Below are positions 16,791 through 24,746 of a stretch of 64,000 bases of DNA, in pieces. This DNA comes from Myxococcales bacterium (GTDB lineage Bacteria > Myxococcota_A > Polyangia > Nannocystales > Nannocystaceae): contig JACKDU010000014.1 in assembly GCA_020633335.1 (NCBI GenBank), forward strand, positions 1-64,000. Reading direction: 5' to 3'. How positions within the stretch are numbered: position 1 is the first letter of the stretch; each line of letters begins with the position of its first letter. Both the position numbers and the translations under genes were made by a program. The notes beneath the pieces were generated by a model. It saw nothing but the letters and a program-made list of their open reading frames with translations. It was not told where the DNA came from and ran no database searches.

Positions 16791-18263
16791 ATGCAGACCC
16801 AGACCCGCGCCAAGACCGAGACGATCACCCTCGACGACGTCCTCTCCGAGGCGAAGTACACCCCGAAGGACGAGGGCTACGACGACATCAAGATGGCCGT
16901 CGACATGATGGTCCAGCGGGCGACCGCCGGCGAGAGCCAGGGGCTCTCGAAGATCGACCGGGTCGCGGTCGACCGGATGATCGCCGAGATCGACGCCAAG
17001 ATCTCCGCGCAGATCAACGAGGTCCTCCACCACCCGGACTTCCAGCGCCTCGAGGCCGCCTGGCGCGGGCTCGAGTACATGGTCGACAAGATCGACTTCT
17101 CGCAGAACATCCGGATCGCGGTGCTCAACTGCACCAAGAACGACCTCCTCGACGACTTCGAGGACGCCGGCAAGGTCGACAAGTCGAACCTCTTCAAGCG
17201 GGTCTACACCGACGGGATCGGGGTCTACGGCGGCAAGCCCTACGGCCTGGTCTGCGCCAACTTCGAGTTCGGGCCCTCGGGCGATGACATCGACCTCCTC
17301 CGCCGCTGCGCCGCGGTCTCGTCGATGGCCCACGCGCCGCTGATCACCAACGCGAGCCCCGAGCTCTTCGGCAAGGGCGAGACCTCCTTCGAGGGGCTCG
17401 CCAAGCTCCGCGACATCGACGCGCTCTTCGAGATGCCGCACTACGCCCGCTGGCGGAGCTTCCGCGAGAGCGAGGACGCGCGCAACGTCGGCCTCTGCCT
17501 CCCGCGCTTCATGCTCCGCGAGCCCTACGCGCCGAACGATCGCCGGGTCCCCTCGTTCAACTTCACCGAGGAGACCGAGGGCGACCACGACAAGTACCTC
17601 TGGGGGAACGCGTCGATCGCCTTCACCACCCGGGTCGCGGCCTCCTTCGCCCGCTACCGCTGGTGCCCGAACATCATCGGCCCGAACAGCGGCGGCGCGG
17701 TCGAGGACCTGCCGATCCACCACTACGAGGTGATGGGCAAGGGGATGACCAAGATGCCGGTCGAGCTCCAGATCTCGGATCGCCGGGAGTACGAGCTGGC
17801 GAACAACGGCTTCATCCCGCTGGTCTGGCAGAAGGAGAGCGACCGCGCCTGCTTCTTCTCGGCGAACTCGGCCCAGAAGGTCCACAAGAGCAACGACGTC
17901 GAGCTCCAGCAGTCGATCGAGCTCGGCTCCAAGCTCCCCTACATGTTCATCGTCTCGCGGATGGCCCACTACCTGAAGATCCGCCAGCGCGAGCTATTGG
18001 GGAGCGACATGAGCCGCTCGCAGCTCGAGGCCGAGCTCAACAAGTGGATCGGCAACTACGTGAACAACATGGAGACGACCGATCCCAAGACCCGCGCGAG
18101 CAAGCCGCTGCGCTGGGCGAAGATCTCGGTCGAGGACGTCGAGGGCGAGCCCGGGCGCTACTCCTGCCGCCTCCAGCTCCGCCCCCACTTCAAGTACAAC
18201 GGCGCCTCCTTCACCCTCTCGCTGGTCGGCAAGGTCGACAAGGGCGCGGCGGGGGCGAGCTAG
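16791..18263 (+). CDS. tssC: Type VI sheath large subunit TssC (VipB)
   Basis: Large sheath subunit, 490 aa. Hallmarks include LEAAWRGLEYMVDKIDFSQN, GIGVYGGKPYGLVCANFEFG, MPHYARWRSFRESEDARNVG, a LWGNASIAFTTRVAASFARY stretch, and near the C-terminus IVSRMAHYLKIRQRELLGS and INKWIGNYV-like NKWIGNYVNNMETTD. The reading frame is intact and highly GC-biased. It lies directly between tssB (3-nt gap) and tssA (7-nt gap). With TssB it forms the cytoplasmic sheath that contracts to drive the Hcp/VgrG needle; the hcp gene is not in this window. Confidence 0.96.
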   Translation: MQTQTRAKTETITLDDVLSEAKYTPKDEGYDDIKMAVDMMVQRATAGESQGLSKIDRVAVDRMIAEIDAKISAQINEVLHHPDFQRLEAAWRGLEYMVDKIDFSQNIRIAVLNCTKNDLLDDFEDAGKVDKSNLFKRVYTDGIGVYGGKPYGLVCANFEFGPSGDDIDLLRRCAAVSSMAHAPLITNASPELFGKGETSFEGLAKLRDIDALFEMPHYARWRSFRESEDARNVGLCLPRFMLREPYAPNDRRVPSFNFTEETEGDHDKYLWGNASIAFTTRVAASFARYRWCPNIIGPNSGGAVEDLPIHHYEVMGKGMTKMPVELQISDRREYELANNGFIPLVWQKESDRACFFSANSAQKVHKSNDVELQQSIELGSKLPYMFIVSRMAHYLKIRQRELLGSDMSRSQLEAELNKWIGNYVNNMETTDPKTRASKPLRWAKISVEDVEGEPGRYSCRLQLRPHFKYNGASFTLSLVGKVDKGAAGAS

Positions 18264-18269
18264 CGGGCG

Positions 18270-20210
18270 ATGGTCGTCGACGCCGCGAGAGCGCGGGCGC
18301 GGGGGCTCCTCGCGCCGATCGCCGGGGACGCGGGGCCGGCCGGGGTCGACCCACGCGGCGATCCGCGGGCGCAGTGGCTCGGCGACGCGATGCTGGTCGA
18401 GCCGATCGTCCGCCGCGAGTGGTCGGCGATCCGCGAGGCGAGCGAGGCGCTCCTCGGCGAGGTCGGCAAGGACCTCAAGGTCGCGGCGGCCTGGGCGGCC
18501 GCGGCCTACGAGCTGGAGGGGCTCGCGGGGCTGGCGGCCGGGCTCGCGCTCGTCGCGGGGTTGCTCCGCGAGCGCTGGGAGGACATGTGGCCGCGGCGGC
18601 CCCGGGCCCGCGAGGGGGCGCTGGTCGGGCTCTACGAGCATTTGGCGAGCCGGCTGCCGGCGTACGAGGTCGGCGAGGACGAGGTCGAGGTGGGGGAGGC
18701 GCGGGCGGAGCTCGAGGGGTGCCTGGCGCTCCTCGACGAGGTGCATGGGGCGGCGATCGAGCGCTTCGCGCCGCCGCCGATGCCCCGGCAGGCGCGGGCG
18801 GAGCTCGAGCGGATCCTCGGCGGGCTGCCGGCGCAGATGGAGGATGTCTCTTCGGGCATGTTGTTCGAGGCCGCGGAGTCGGCGTCAAAGCCCGCAACTC
18901 CTGCGCCTGCGCGCCCGGTCGCCGAGGCGCCGGCGAGCGGCGGGGCGGGGCAGGGGAGCGCGGCGCCGGCGAGCGACGTACGGGCGCCCGCGCCCGCGCC
19001 CGCGCCCGCCGCTCCTCGGCCTGTCTCAGAGGACAGGCCGCGTGAGGCAAGCCCGGCGCTCCAGCCCCCCGACCTCCGCGCGGTCGATCTCGACGACGAG
19101 GCCGAGGTCGAGCGCTTCGTCGGCGGCCTCTCGCAGGGTATGATCAAGGCGGCGGGCGCCCTCCGCCGCCGGCGCTCGAGCGACCCCCTCGCGTATCGAC
19201 TCCTCCGGGTGGCGATCTGGCTGCGGGCCGCCGAGCCGCCGGTGCGCGAGGGGAGGACCGGCCTCGCCGGGATCGCCGCGAACGACCGCGCCCGCTACGA
19301 GGCGATGCTCCGCAACCAGCGCTGGGCGCCGCTCCTCGACGAGGTCGAGTCGGCGCTCGCGCGGCCGGCTGCGCGCTTCCACCTCGACCTCCAGCGCTAC
19401 GCGCTCGCGGCCCTCGAGGGGCTCGGCGAGGCCCACGCGGAGGCCCGGCGGGCGCTCCTCGGCGAGCTGGGCGGGCTCCTCACGCGGATGCCGGGGCTCG
19501 TCGAGCTCTGCGACCGCGACGGGGTGCCCCTCGCGGACGAGGCGACCCGTCGCCTCCTCGACGCCGAAGTGCTCGGCGCTCTGCCCTTGGACGCGCAGGC
19601 CTGGGCCTTCGCGACGCCCCCGGACGCGGCCGCGGCCGCGGCCGCTCCGCTCGCTGCGCCAGCCGTCGCCCCGCCGGCCGGTCTCGTCGCCCTCCCGCTC
19701 GCGCCGCCCTCAAAGATGTCCCAAGAGACATCCTCCCTGGAGCGCGACGATCACCTGGCCGCGGCCGAGGCCGCCGCTCGCGCCCAGCTCGGCGCCGGCG
19801 CGCGCGCGAGGCCGCGCTCGCGACCCTCCAGGCGGCGGTCGATCGCCTCGCGGGCCCGCGCGCCCGCTTCGTCGGCCGGGCCGCGCTCGCCCGCCTCTGC
19901 GTCGACGCCGGCCTCGCGCCGGTCGCCCGGGCGATCTTCGCCGACCTCGCGCGCGAGGCCGAGACCCGGGGCCTCGCCGCCTGGGAGCCGGCCCTGGTCG
20001 CGCCGGTGCTCGAGGGCCTCCTCCGCGCGGGCGAGCCCGCGGGCGACGAGCGGGCGCGGATCTTCGCCGAGCTCGCCGCCCTCGACCCCGGCGCGGCCGC
20101 CCGCCTCGCCCTCGCAGCCACGACCACCGCCCCCGCCCCCGCACTCGACGCGCGAGGTCGCCGATGAGCCCCGGCCTCCGCCAACGCACCTTCGCCCGAG
20201 CCCGAGGTAG
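18270..20210 (+). CDS. tssA: Type VI protein TssA, frameshifted near the 3' end
   Basis: TssA primes and coordinates sheath assembly. An ImpA-type N-terminal domain (about residues 1-190, with GDPRAQWLGD and WEDMWPRRPRAREG) is followed by an Ala/Pro linker (about 205-265) and a second helical domain (RYEAMLRNQRWAPLLDEVE). After residue about 508 this frame turns into Arg/Ser/Pro junk, while the neighbouring frame reads as a normal TssA C-terminus (LCVDAGLAPVARAIFADLAR, WEPALVAPVLEGLLRAGEP) ending at TGA 20165-20167. The switch lies at an alternating GC run around 19797-19811. So the gene is broken by one base, is read by slippage, or carries a sequencing error. Three 16-nt palindromes fall in it. 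Confidence 0.83.
   Translation: MVVDAARARARGLLAPIAGDAGPAGVDPRGDPRAQWLGDAMLVEPIVRREWSAIREASEALLGEVGKDLKVAAAWAAAAYELEGLAGLAAGLALVAGLLRERWEDMWPRRPRAREGALVGLYEHLASRLPAYEVGEDEVEVGEARAELEGCLALLDEVHGAAIERFAPPPMPRQARAELERILGGLPAQMEDVSSGMLFEAAESASKPATPAPARPVAEAPASGGAGQGSAAPASDVRAPAPAPAPAAPRPVSEDRPREASPALQPPDLRAVDLDDEAEVERFVGGLSQGMIKAAGALRRRRSSDPLAYRLLRVAIWLRAAEPPVREGRTGLAGIAANDRARYEAMLRNQRWAPLLDEVESALARPAARFHLDLQRYALAALEGLGEAHAEARRALLGELGGLLTRMPGLVELCDRDGVPLADEATRRLLDAEVLGALPLDAQAWAFATPPDAAAAAAAPLAAPAVAPPAGLVALPLAPPSKMSQETSSLERDDHLAAAEAAARAQLGAGARARPRSRPSRRRSIASRARAPASSAGPRSPASASTPASRRSPGRSSPTSRARPRPGASPPGSRPWSRRCSRASSARASPRATSGRGSSPSSPPSTPARPPASPSQPRPPPPPPHSTREVADEPRPPPTHLRPSPR
18844..18859 (+). repeat. 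16-nt palindrome site 4 (in tssA)
   Basis: ATGTCT CTTC GGGCAT. Confidence 0.55.
19021..19036 (+). repeat. 16-nt palindrome site 5 (in tssA)
   Basis: CTGTCT CAGA GGACAG; a 6-bp stem with one T-G pair. Confidence 0.65.
19716..19731 (+). repeat. 16-nt palindrome site 6 (in tssA)
   Basis: ATGTCC CAAG AGACAT; flanking G and C extend the dyad. Confidence 0.6.
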
Positions 20211-20213
20211 CCG

Positions 20214-22565
20214 ATGAACACGCAAGCGACCCGCCCCTTCGCCGCCCCCGGCGTCCTCCCGCCGGTCCGCTACACCTTCCGCGTCGCCGGCTGGCGCGGC
20301 GCCCCCTGGCACGTCCGGCGGATGGAGCTCCGCGAGGGGATCTCCGAGGTCTACCGCCTCACCCTCGAGGTCCTCTGCGACGCCCCCTGGATCGATCTCG
20401 ACGAGCTCCTCGGCGACGCCTGCGTCCTCGAGATCGATCGCCAGGCGAGCCCGCGCCTGGTCCACGGGCTCGTCCTCGAGGCCGAGGAGATCGGCCGCCT
20501 CGGCGGGCGCACGCACGTCCGCCTCGAGATCGGCCCGGCCCTCGCGCTCCTCGATCAGCGGGTCGACACCCGGGCCTGGCAGGAGCGGAGCGCCCCCGAG
20601 ATCCTCCACGAGGTCCTCTCCGGGCCGCTCGCCGAGCTCGGCCGCAGCCTCAAGATGGACGGCCTCGACACCGCCCGCTACCCCCGGCGGGAGTACTGCG
20701 TGCAGTACCGCGAGAGCGACCTCGACTTCGCCTCTCGCCTGATGGAGGAGGAGGGGATCGCCTTCGTCTTCGACCAGACCCAGGGCGACGCCGAGCTCCT
20801 CGTCCTCGTCGATCACAACCGCGGCTTCCCGCGCCTCCACGAGGACGACGAGGCGCTCGCGCTCGCCGACGGCGGCCTCGGGGCGGCCGGCGTCGAGTCG
20901 CTCCACGCCTTCCGCTGGGGCCGGCGCCTGACCCCGACCGCGGTGGTCCAGCGGGCCTTCGCCTGGCAGCGGCCGAGCGAGCCCCACGGCGCGGCCAAGG
21001 AGGGCGCCGACCTCCGCGGCCGCCGGCGCGAGGTCTACGAGCACGACGATCGGGTCTACCCGGAGGACGCCGAGCGCCTCTCGCAGATCAAGCAGGAGCG
21101 CCTCCAGGCGCCGAGCCGGCGGGCGTCGGCGGGGAGCGACGCGACCCTGGTGCGGGCCGGCGGCGCCCTGGCGATCCGCGGCCACGGGCGCGGCGGCGAC
21201 TACCTCGTGACCCGCGTGACCCACCGCGGCGAGTGCCCGGAGGAGTCGATCCTCCAGGGCGGGCTCCTCGCGGCCGCCGGGCCGTCGGCCGCTCCCCGCT
21301 ACACCAACACCTTCGAGTGCCAGCCGCTTGACCTGCCCTTTCGGCCAGTCTTGACCAAGACCAAGCCGAAGGTCGCCGGCGTCCAGACGGCGACGGTCAC
21401 CGGCCCGCCCGGCGAGGAGGTCTTCTGCGACGAGCACGGGCGGATCAAGATCCTCCCGCACTGGGACCGCCTCTCGCCGGTCGACGAGGGCTCGTCGTGG
21501 TGGGTGCGGGTCGCCCAGCACTCGGCCGGGCCGGGGTGGGGGACGGTCTTCCTCCCGCGGATCGGCATGGAGGTCGTCGTCGACTTCATCGACGGCGACC
21601 CCGATCGGCCGATCGTCGTCGGCTGCGTCTACAACGGCGACAACCCGCCGCCCTACGCGCTCCCCGACGACAAGACCAAGACGACGATCCGGACCTCGTC
21701 GTCGCCCGGCGGCGGCGGCTTCAACGAGCTCTCCTTCGAGGATCAGGCGGGCGCCGAGGAGGTCTTCCTCCACGCCCAGCGCGACTACAACGCGGTGGTG
21801 AACGCCAACCGCACGCTCTCGGTCGGCGCCAACGACACGACCTCGGTCGGCGCCAACCGGACCGCGGTGATCGGCGCCAACGACTCGACGGCGGTCGGCG
21901 CCAACAAGTCGGTGACGGTCGGCGCCAATTACTCGGAGAGCTGCGGCGCGAGCCACAGCGTCTCGGTCGGCGCGGCCGAGTCGATCTCGGTCGCGGCCGC
22001 CCAGAGCGTGTCGGTCGGCGGGGCTCAGAGCGTGTCGGTCGGCGCCGCCCAGAGCGTGTCGGTCGCCGCCGATCAGAGCACGACGGTCGGCGGCAGCCAG
22101 AGCGCGACGGTCACCGGCGACCAGACGAACACGATCACCGGCAACCAGACGAACACGGTCACCGGCAACCAGAGCAACGAGGTCACCGGCGATCAGAGCC
22201 ACACGATCACCGGCGACCACGCGCTCACGGTCACCGGCACCCACGCGCTGACGGTCACCGGCGCGGCCACCGAGACCCTGAGCGCGGGCGCGGCGATCGG
22301 GGTGACGGGCGCCTACACCCTGACGATCTCGGGCGAGCTGACGGTCGACGCCGGCGGTCGGGCGAGCATCAAGGCCTCGCGGATCGAGCTCAGCGGCGGC
22401 GACTCCAAGGTCAGCGTCGAGCCCGGCCTGGTGACGGTCGAGGGCGGCTGCCTGGTCGACATCAAGACCTCGGGCGACGTCACGGTCAACGGCGGCGCGG
22501 CGGTGTCGATCACCGGCGGCGCCGACGTGACGATCACCGGGAGCGCGGTCAAGCTCAACTGCTAG
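20214..22565 (+). CDS. vgrG: Type VI spike protein VgrG (TssI)
   Basis: The trimeric spike at the needle tip, 783 aa. The gp27-like part has VLEIDRQASPRLVHGLVLEA, EILHEVLSGPL and QYRESDLDFASRLMEEEGI. The gp5-like OB-fold part has TVTGPPGEEVFCDEHGRIKI and SSWWVRVAQHSAGPGWGTVF. From about residue 525 a beta-helix of seven-residue repeats follows and the protein ends at VKLNC, with no extra effector domain. ATG at 20214 lies just after the tssA end. DUF2169 and PAAR-like genes follow immediately, consistent with a VgrG-linked cargo set. Confidence 0.95.
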   Translation: MNTQATRPFAAPGVLPPVRYTFRVAGWRGAPWHVRRMELREGISEVYRLTLEVLCDAPWIDLDELLGDACVLEIDRQASPRLVHGLVLEAEEIGRLGGRTHVRLEIGPALALLDQRVDTRAWQERSAPEILHEVLSGPLAELGRSLKMDGLDTARYPRREYCVQYRESDLDFASRLMEEEGIAFVFDQTQGDAELLVLVDHNRGFPRLHEDDEALALADGGLGAAGVESLHAFRWGRRLTPTAVVQRAFAWQRPSEPHGAAKEGADLRGRRREVYEHDDRVYPEDAERLSQIKQERLQAPSRRASAGSDATLVRAGGALAIRGHGRGGDYLVTRVTHRGECPEESILQGGLLAAAGPSAAPRYTNTFECQPLDLPFRPVLTKTKPKVAGVQTATVTGPPGEEVFCDEHGRIKILPHWDRLSPVDEGSSWWVRVAQHSAGPGWGTVFLPRIGMEVVVDFIDGDPDRPIVVGCVYNGDNPPPYALPDDKTKTTIRTSSSPGGGGFNELSFEDQAGAEEVFLHAQRDYNAVVNANRTLSVGANDTTSVGANRTAVIGANDSTAVGANKSVTVGANYSESCGASHSVSVGAAESISVAAAQSVSVGGAQSVSVGAAQSVSVAADQSTTVGGSQSATVTGDQTNTITGNQTNTVTGNQSNEVTGDQSHTITGDHALTVTGTHALTVTGAATETLSAGAAIGVTGAYTLTISGELTVDAGGRASIKASRIELSGGDSKVSVEPGLVTVEGGCLVDIKTSGDVTVNGGAAVSITGGADVTITGSAVKLNC
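21333..21348 (+). repeat. 16-nt palindrome site 7 (in vgrG)
   Basis: CTGCCC TTTC GGCCAG. Confidence 0.6.
21799..22275 (+). repeat. Heptad repeat array in the VgrG beta-helix
   Basis: About 20 imperfect seven-residue units, first of the type SVGANxT, then SVGAAQS, then TVTGxQT. At DNA level this gives 21-bp near repeats. They build the triple-stranded beta-helix needle of the spike. The change of register sequence along the array suggests growth by local duplication. Confidence 0.8.
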
Positions 22566-22575
22566 ACGGGCCGGG

Positions 22576-23616
22576 ATGGAGCTGGTCAACCAGACGCCGG
22601 CGGCCGCCGATCTCCGGGTCTCGACCCTCGAGGGGACGACGTTTCGCTACGGGATGCTCACCGCCAAGGTGACCTTCTGCGTCGATCGCGAGGGGCGCTG
22701 GCGGATCGACGATCAGGATCCCTACCCGGTCCTCGCGGTCGATCGACCGACGGCGCTCGGCGAGCTCCCCGGCGACCTCTCACCCCGCCGCGATCGCGCC
22801 CTCGAGGTGATCGTCCTCGGCGCGGCCCACGGCGGCGCGCTCACCGAGATGGAGGTCTCGCTCGCGGTCGGCGGCCACGCCCGCCACCTCCGGGTGAGCG
22901 GCGATCGCGAGTGGCTCCGCGGCCTCGGCGGCCCCCGGATCTCGCCGCCGGCGGCGATCGGCGTGATGCCGCTGACCTGGGCGCGGGCCTTCGGCGGCGC
23001 CGCCGAGTGCTGGCTCGACGAGCGCTCGGTGATCGACCTCTTCGACCCGCAGAACCGCCGCGGCCGGGGCTTCGACGCCGAGGCCCAGATGCGCGACGTC
23101 GGCAAGGCCTTCGAGGCGCCGGCCGGCTTCCCGCGCCTCGCCGACGGCTACCGCCGCCTCCTCCCCAACATCGAGGATCCGCGGCGGCCGATCACCCGCT
23201 GGGACGACGCGCCGCCGCCCGCCTGCTGGGCGACGGTGCCGACCGAGCTCGGCGTCCAGAGCCGGCGGGCGCAGGACAGGATCCGCGAGGGCCGGCCGAT
23301 GTCGCAGGCCGAGGTCCTCGAGATGGTCTACCACCGCGCGCACCCGGATTGGATCCTCCCGGAGGCGCCGCTCGGGGCCGCGGTGGTCGTCGGCGGGATG
23401 AGCCCGGGCGGCCGCTGGGGCTTTCACCTGCCGACGCTCGCGGTGATCGCCGACTACGAGCTCGGCGAGCGCCGGGGCGAGCGCGCCCTCGATCCTCACC
23501 TGGTCCTCCTCCTCCCCGAGGAGTCGCGCTTCTACCTGGTCTACCGCCACTTCTTCACGATGGAGGTCGAGCGCGCGACGCCGCGCTCGATCCGCCTCCG
23601 CCTCGCCGGGAGCTGA
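22576..23616 (+). CDS. DUF2169 protein, probable T6SS adaptor/chaperone (first)
   Basis: 346 aa matching the DUF2169 family: FRYGMLTAKVTFCVD, IGVMPLTWARAFGGA, NRRGRGF, RLLPNIEDPRRPI and GFHLPTLAVI. DUF2169 proteins, including Pseudomonas TecT, act as chaperones that load PAAR-containing effectors on VgrG. It lies 10 nt after vgrG and 3 nt before the PAAR-like gene, strongly implying a role in loading that protein. No signal peptide or membrane helix is seen, as expected for a cytoplasmic chaperone. A second member of the family follows the PAAR-like gene. Confidence 0.85.
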   Translation: MELVNQTPAAADLRVSTLEGTTFRYGMLTAKVTFCVDREGRWRIDDQDPYPVLAVDRPTALGELPGDLSPRRDRALEVIVLGAAHGGALTEMEVSLAVGGHARHLRVSGDREWLRGLGGPRISPPAAIGVMPLTWARAFGGAAECWLDERSVIDLFDPQNRRGRGFDAEAQMRDVGKAFEAPAGFPRLADGYRRLLPNIEDPRRPITRWDDAPPPACWATVPTELGVQSRRAQDRIREGRPMSQAEVLEMVYHRAHPDWILPEAPLGAAVVVGGMSPGGRWGFHLPTLAVIADYELGERRGERALDPHLVLLLPEESRFYLVYRHFFTMEVERATPRSIRLRLAGS

Positions 23617-23619
23617 CCC

Positions 23620-24738
23620 ATGAGCAAGGTTACGGTCCAGCGCGACATCTGCCTCAACATGATCGTCCCCCTGGTGGCGACCCACAACTTCGTCCCGCTC
23701 CCGCCCTTCCCGCCGGTGCCGCCGCCGATGCCGGCCGCGCCGCTCTCGCTCGCCGCCTGCGCGATCGAGGCGCCGGTCAACGCCTGGTGGCCCCCCGGCT
23801 ACGCGCTCGGGGCCAACAAGTTCACCACCTCGGTCTTCCACGGCGGCATGCAGATCTGTCTTGAGGGACATGACTGCGGGAACTTCATCCCCCACCTCCA
23901 GATCGCGCCGGCGCCGAACAACCTCCTCACCCTCCTCCACATCCCGCTCTCGTCGCGGAAGGCGAACTTCTCGGCGAGCACGGTGCTGATGGACGGGGCG
24001 CCGACCGGCTGCATGACGATGATCGCCTGGCCGCCGACGCCGATGACCTACTGCTCCGAGCCGATCCGCATGCCGCTCGCCGACGCGCCGACCAGCCACC
24101 TCAACTCGGTCGAGGTCGGGATGACCTGGGGGGACTGGCTCGCCGGGGCGATCGGGATCGCGGCCGGCATGCTCCTCGATTACGTCCTCTTCCGGCGCGC
24201 GGGGGGGACCCGCGGCTTCGGCCAGAGCGCCGGCAAGTACATCGCCAAGTCGAAGGCCGGGCAGAGCACGAGCCAGCTCCTCTCGTCGTCGCTGATCGGC
24301 TCGCTGAAGCCGAGCTTCGGGATGAATTGGGCGCTCAAGCAGGGGGTCAACAACCTGGTCGGCGCCGCCCAGATCGGCCTCACCGGCCGCGGCTCCCTCG
24401 GGATCTCGCAGAGCATCGGCGGCCCCTTCCTCGGCCTCACCGGCTCGGCGACCGCGACCCACGGCGAGGACGGCTGGTCGGGGAAGGGCGGGGTGAGCGG
24501 CAAGGCCGGGACCGCGAGCGGCAACCTCGACACCAGCGGCGCCGGGATGACCAGCCGCCACCCCCTCGGCTTCGGCCAGGACGGCGTCTCGCACGACTGG
24601 GACGGCGGCACCTCGAGCTCCGACGTCGACGTCGATCCCTTCGGCGGCTTCGACAACCAGGCGACCACGGTCGGGCCCGACGGCACGGTCACGGTCAGCC
24701 GCAGCGACGGGCCCTCGGGGCTGCCGAACCAGCTCTGA
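23620..24738 (+). CDS. PAAR-like T6SS spike-tip protein / candidate effector
   Basis: 372 aa. The N-terminal 160 residues resemble PAAR-like tip proteins in size and in Gly/Pro/Cys-rich turn pattern (TTSVFHGGMQICLEGHDCGN, LMDGAPTGCMTM), though the exact PAAR family is not certain. A hydrophobic segment (LAGAIGIAAGMLLDYVLF, about residues 169-186) could be a membrane helix. The C-terminal ~180 residues are Gly/Ser-rich with no catalytic motif I recognise. It is flanked by two DUF2169 genes, the usual partners of PAAR effectors. An effector role is inference; no immunity gene is obvious. Confidence 0.65.
   Translation: MSKVTVQRDICLNMIVPLVATHNFVPLPPFPPVPPPMPAAPLSLAACAIEAPVNAWWPPGYALGANKFTTSVFHGGMQICLEGHDCGNFIPHLQIAPAPNNLLTLLHIPLSSRKANFSASTVLMDGAPTGCMTMIAWPPTPMTYCSEPIRMPLADAPTSHLNSVEVGMTWGDWLAGAIGIAAGMLLDYVLFRRAGGTRGFGQSAGKYIAKSKAGQSTSQLLSSSLIGSLKPSFGMNWALKQGVNNLVGAAQIGLTGRGSLGISQSIGGPFLGLTGSATATHGEDGWSGKGGVSGKAGTASGNLDTSGAGMTSRHPLGFGQDGVSHDWDGGTSSSDVDVDPFGGFDNQATTVGPDGTVTVSRSDGPSGLPNQL
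23856..23871 (+). repeat. 16-nt palindrome site 8 (in PAAR-like gene)
   Basis: CTGTCT TGAG GGACAT. Confidence 0.6.
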
Positions 24739-24746
24739 GGGCGTCG

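Noticed and set aside
21799..22275. CRISPR-like repeat array
   Set aside because: The repeats are 21-bp coding units in frame within VgrG, with no unique spacers.
19710..22589. 959-codon minus-strand frame opposite vgrG
   Set aside because: Shadow of vgrG, with repetitive Arg/Asp/Gly strings mirroring the VgrG repeat array.
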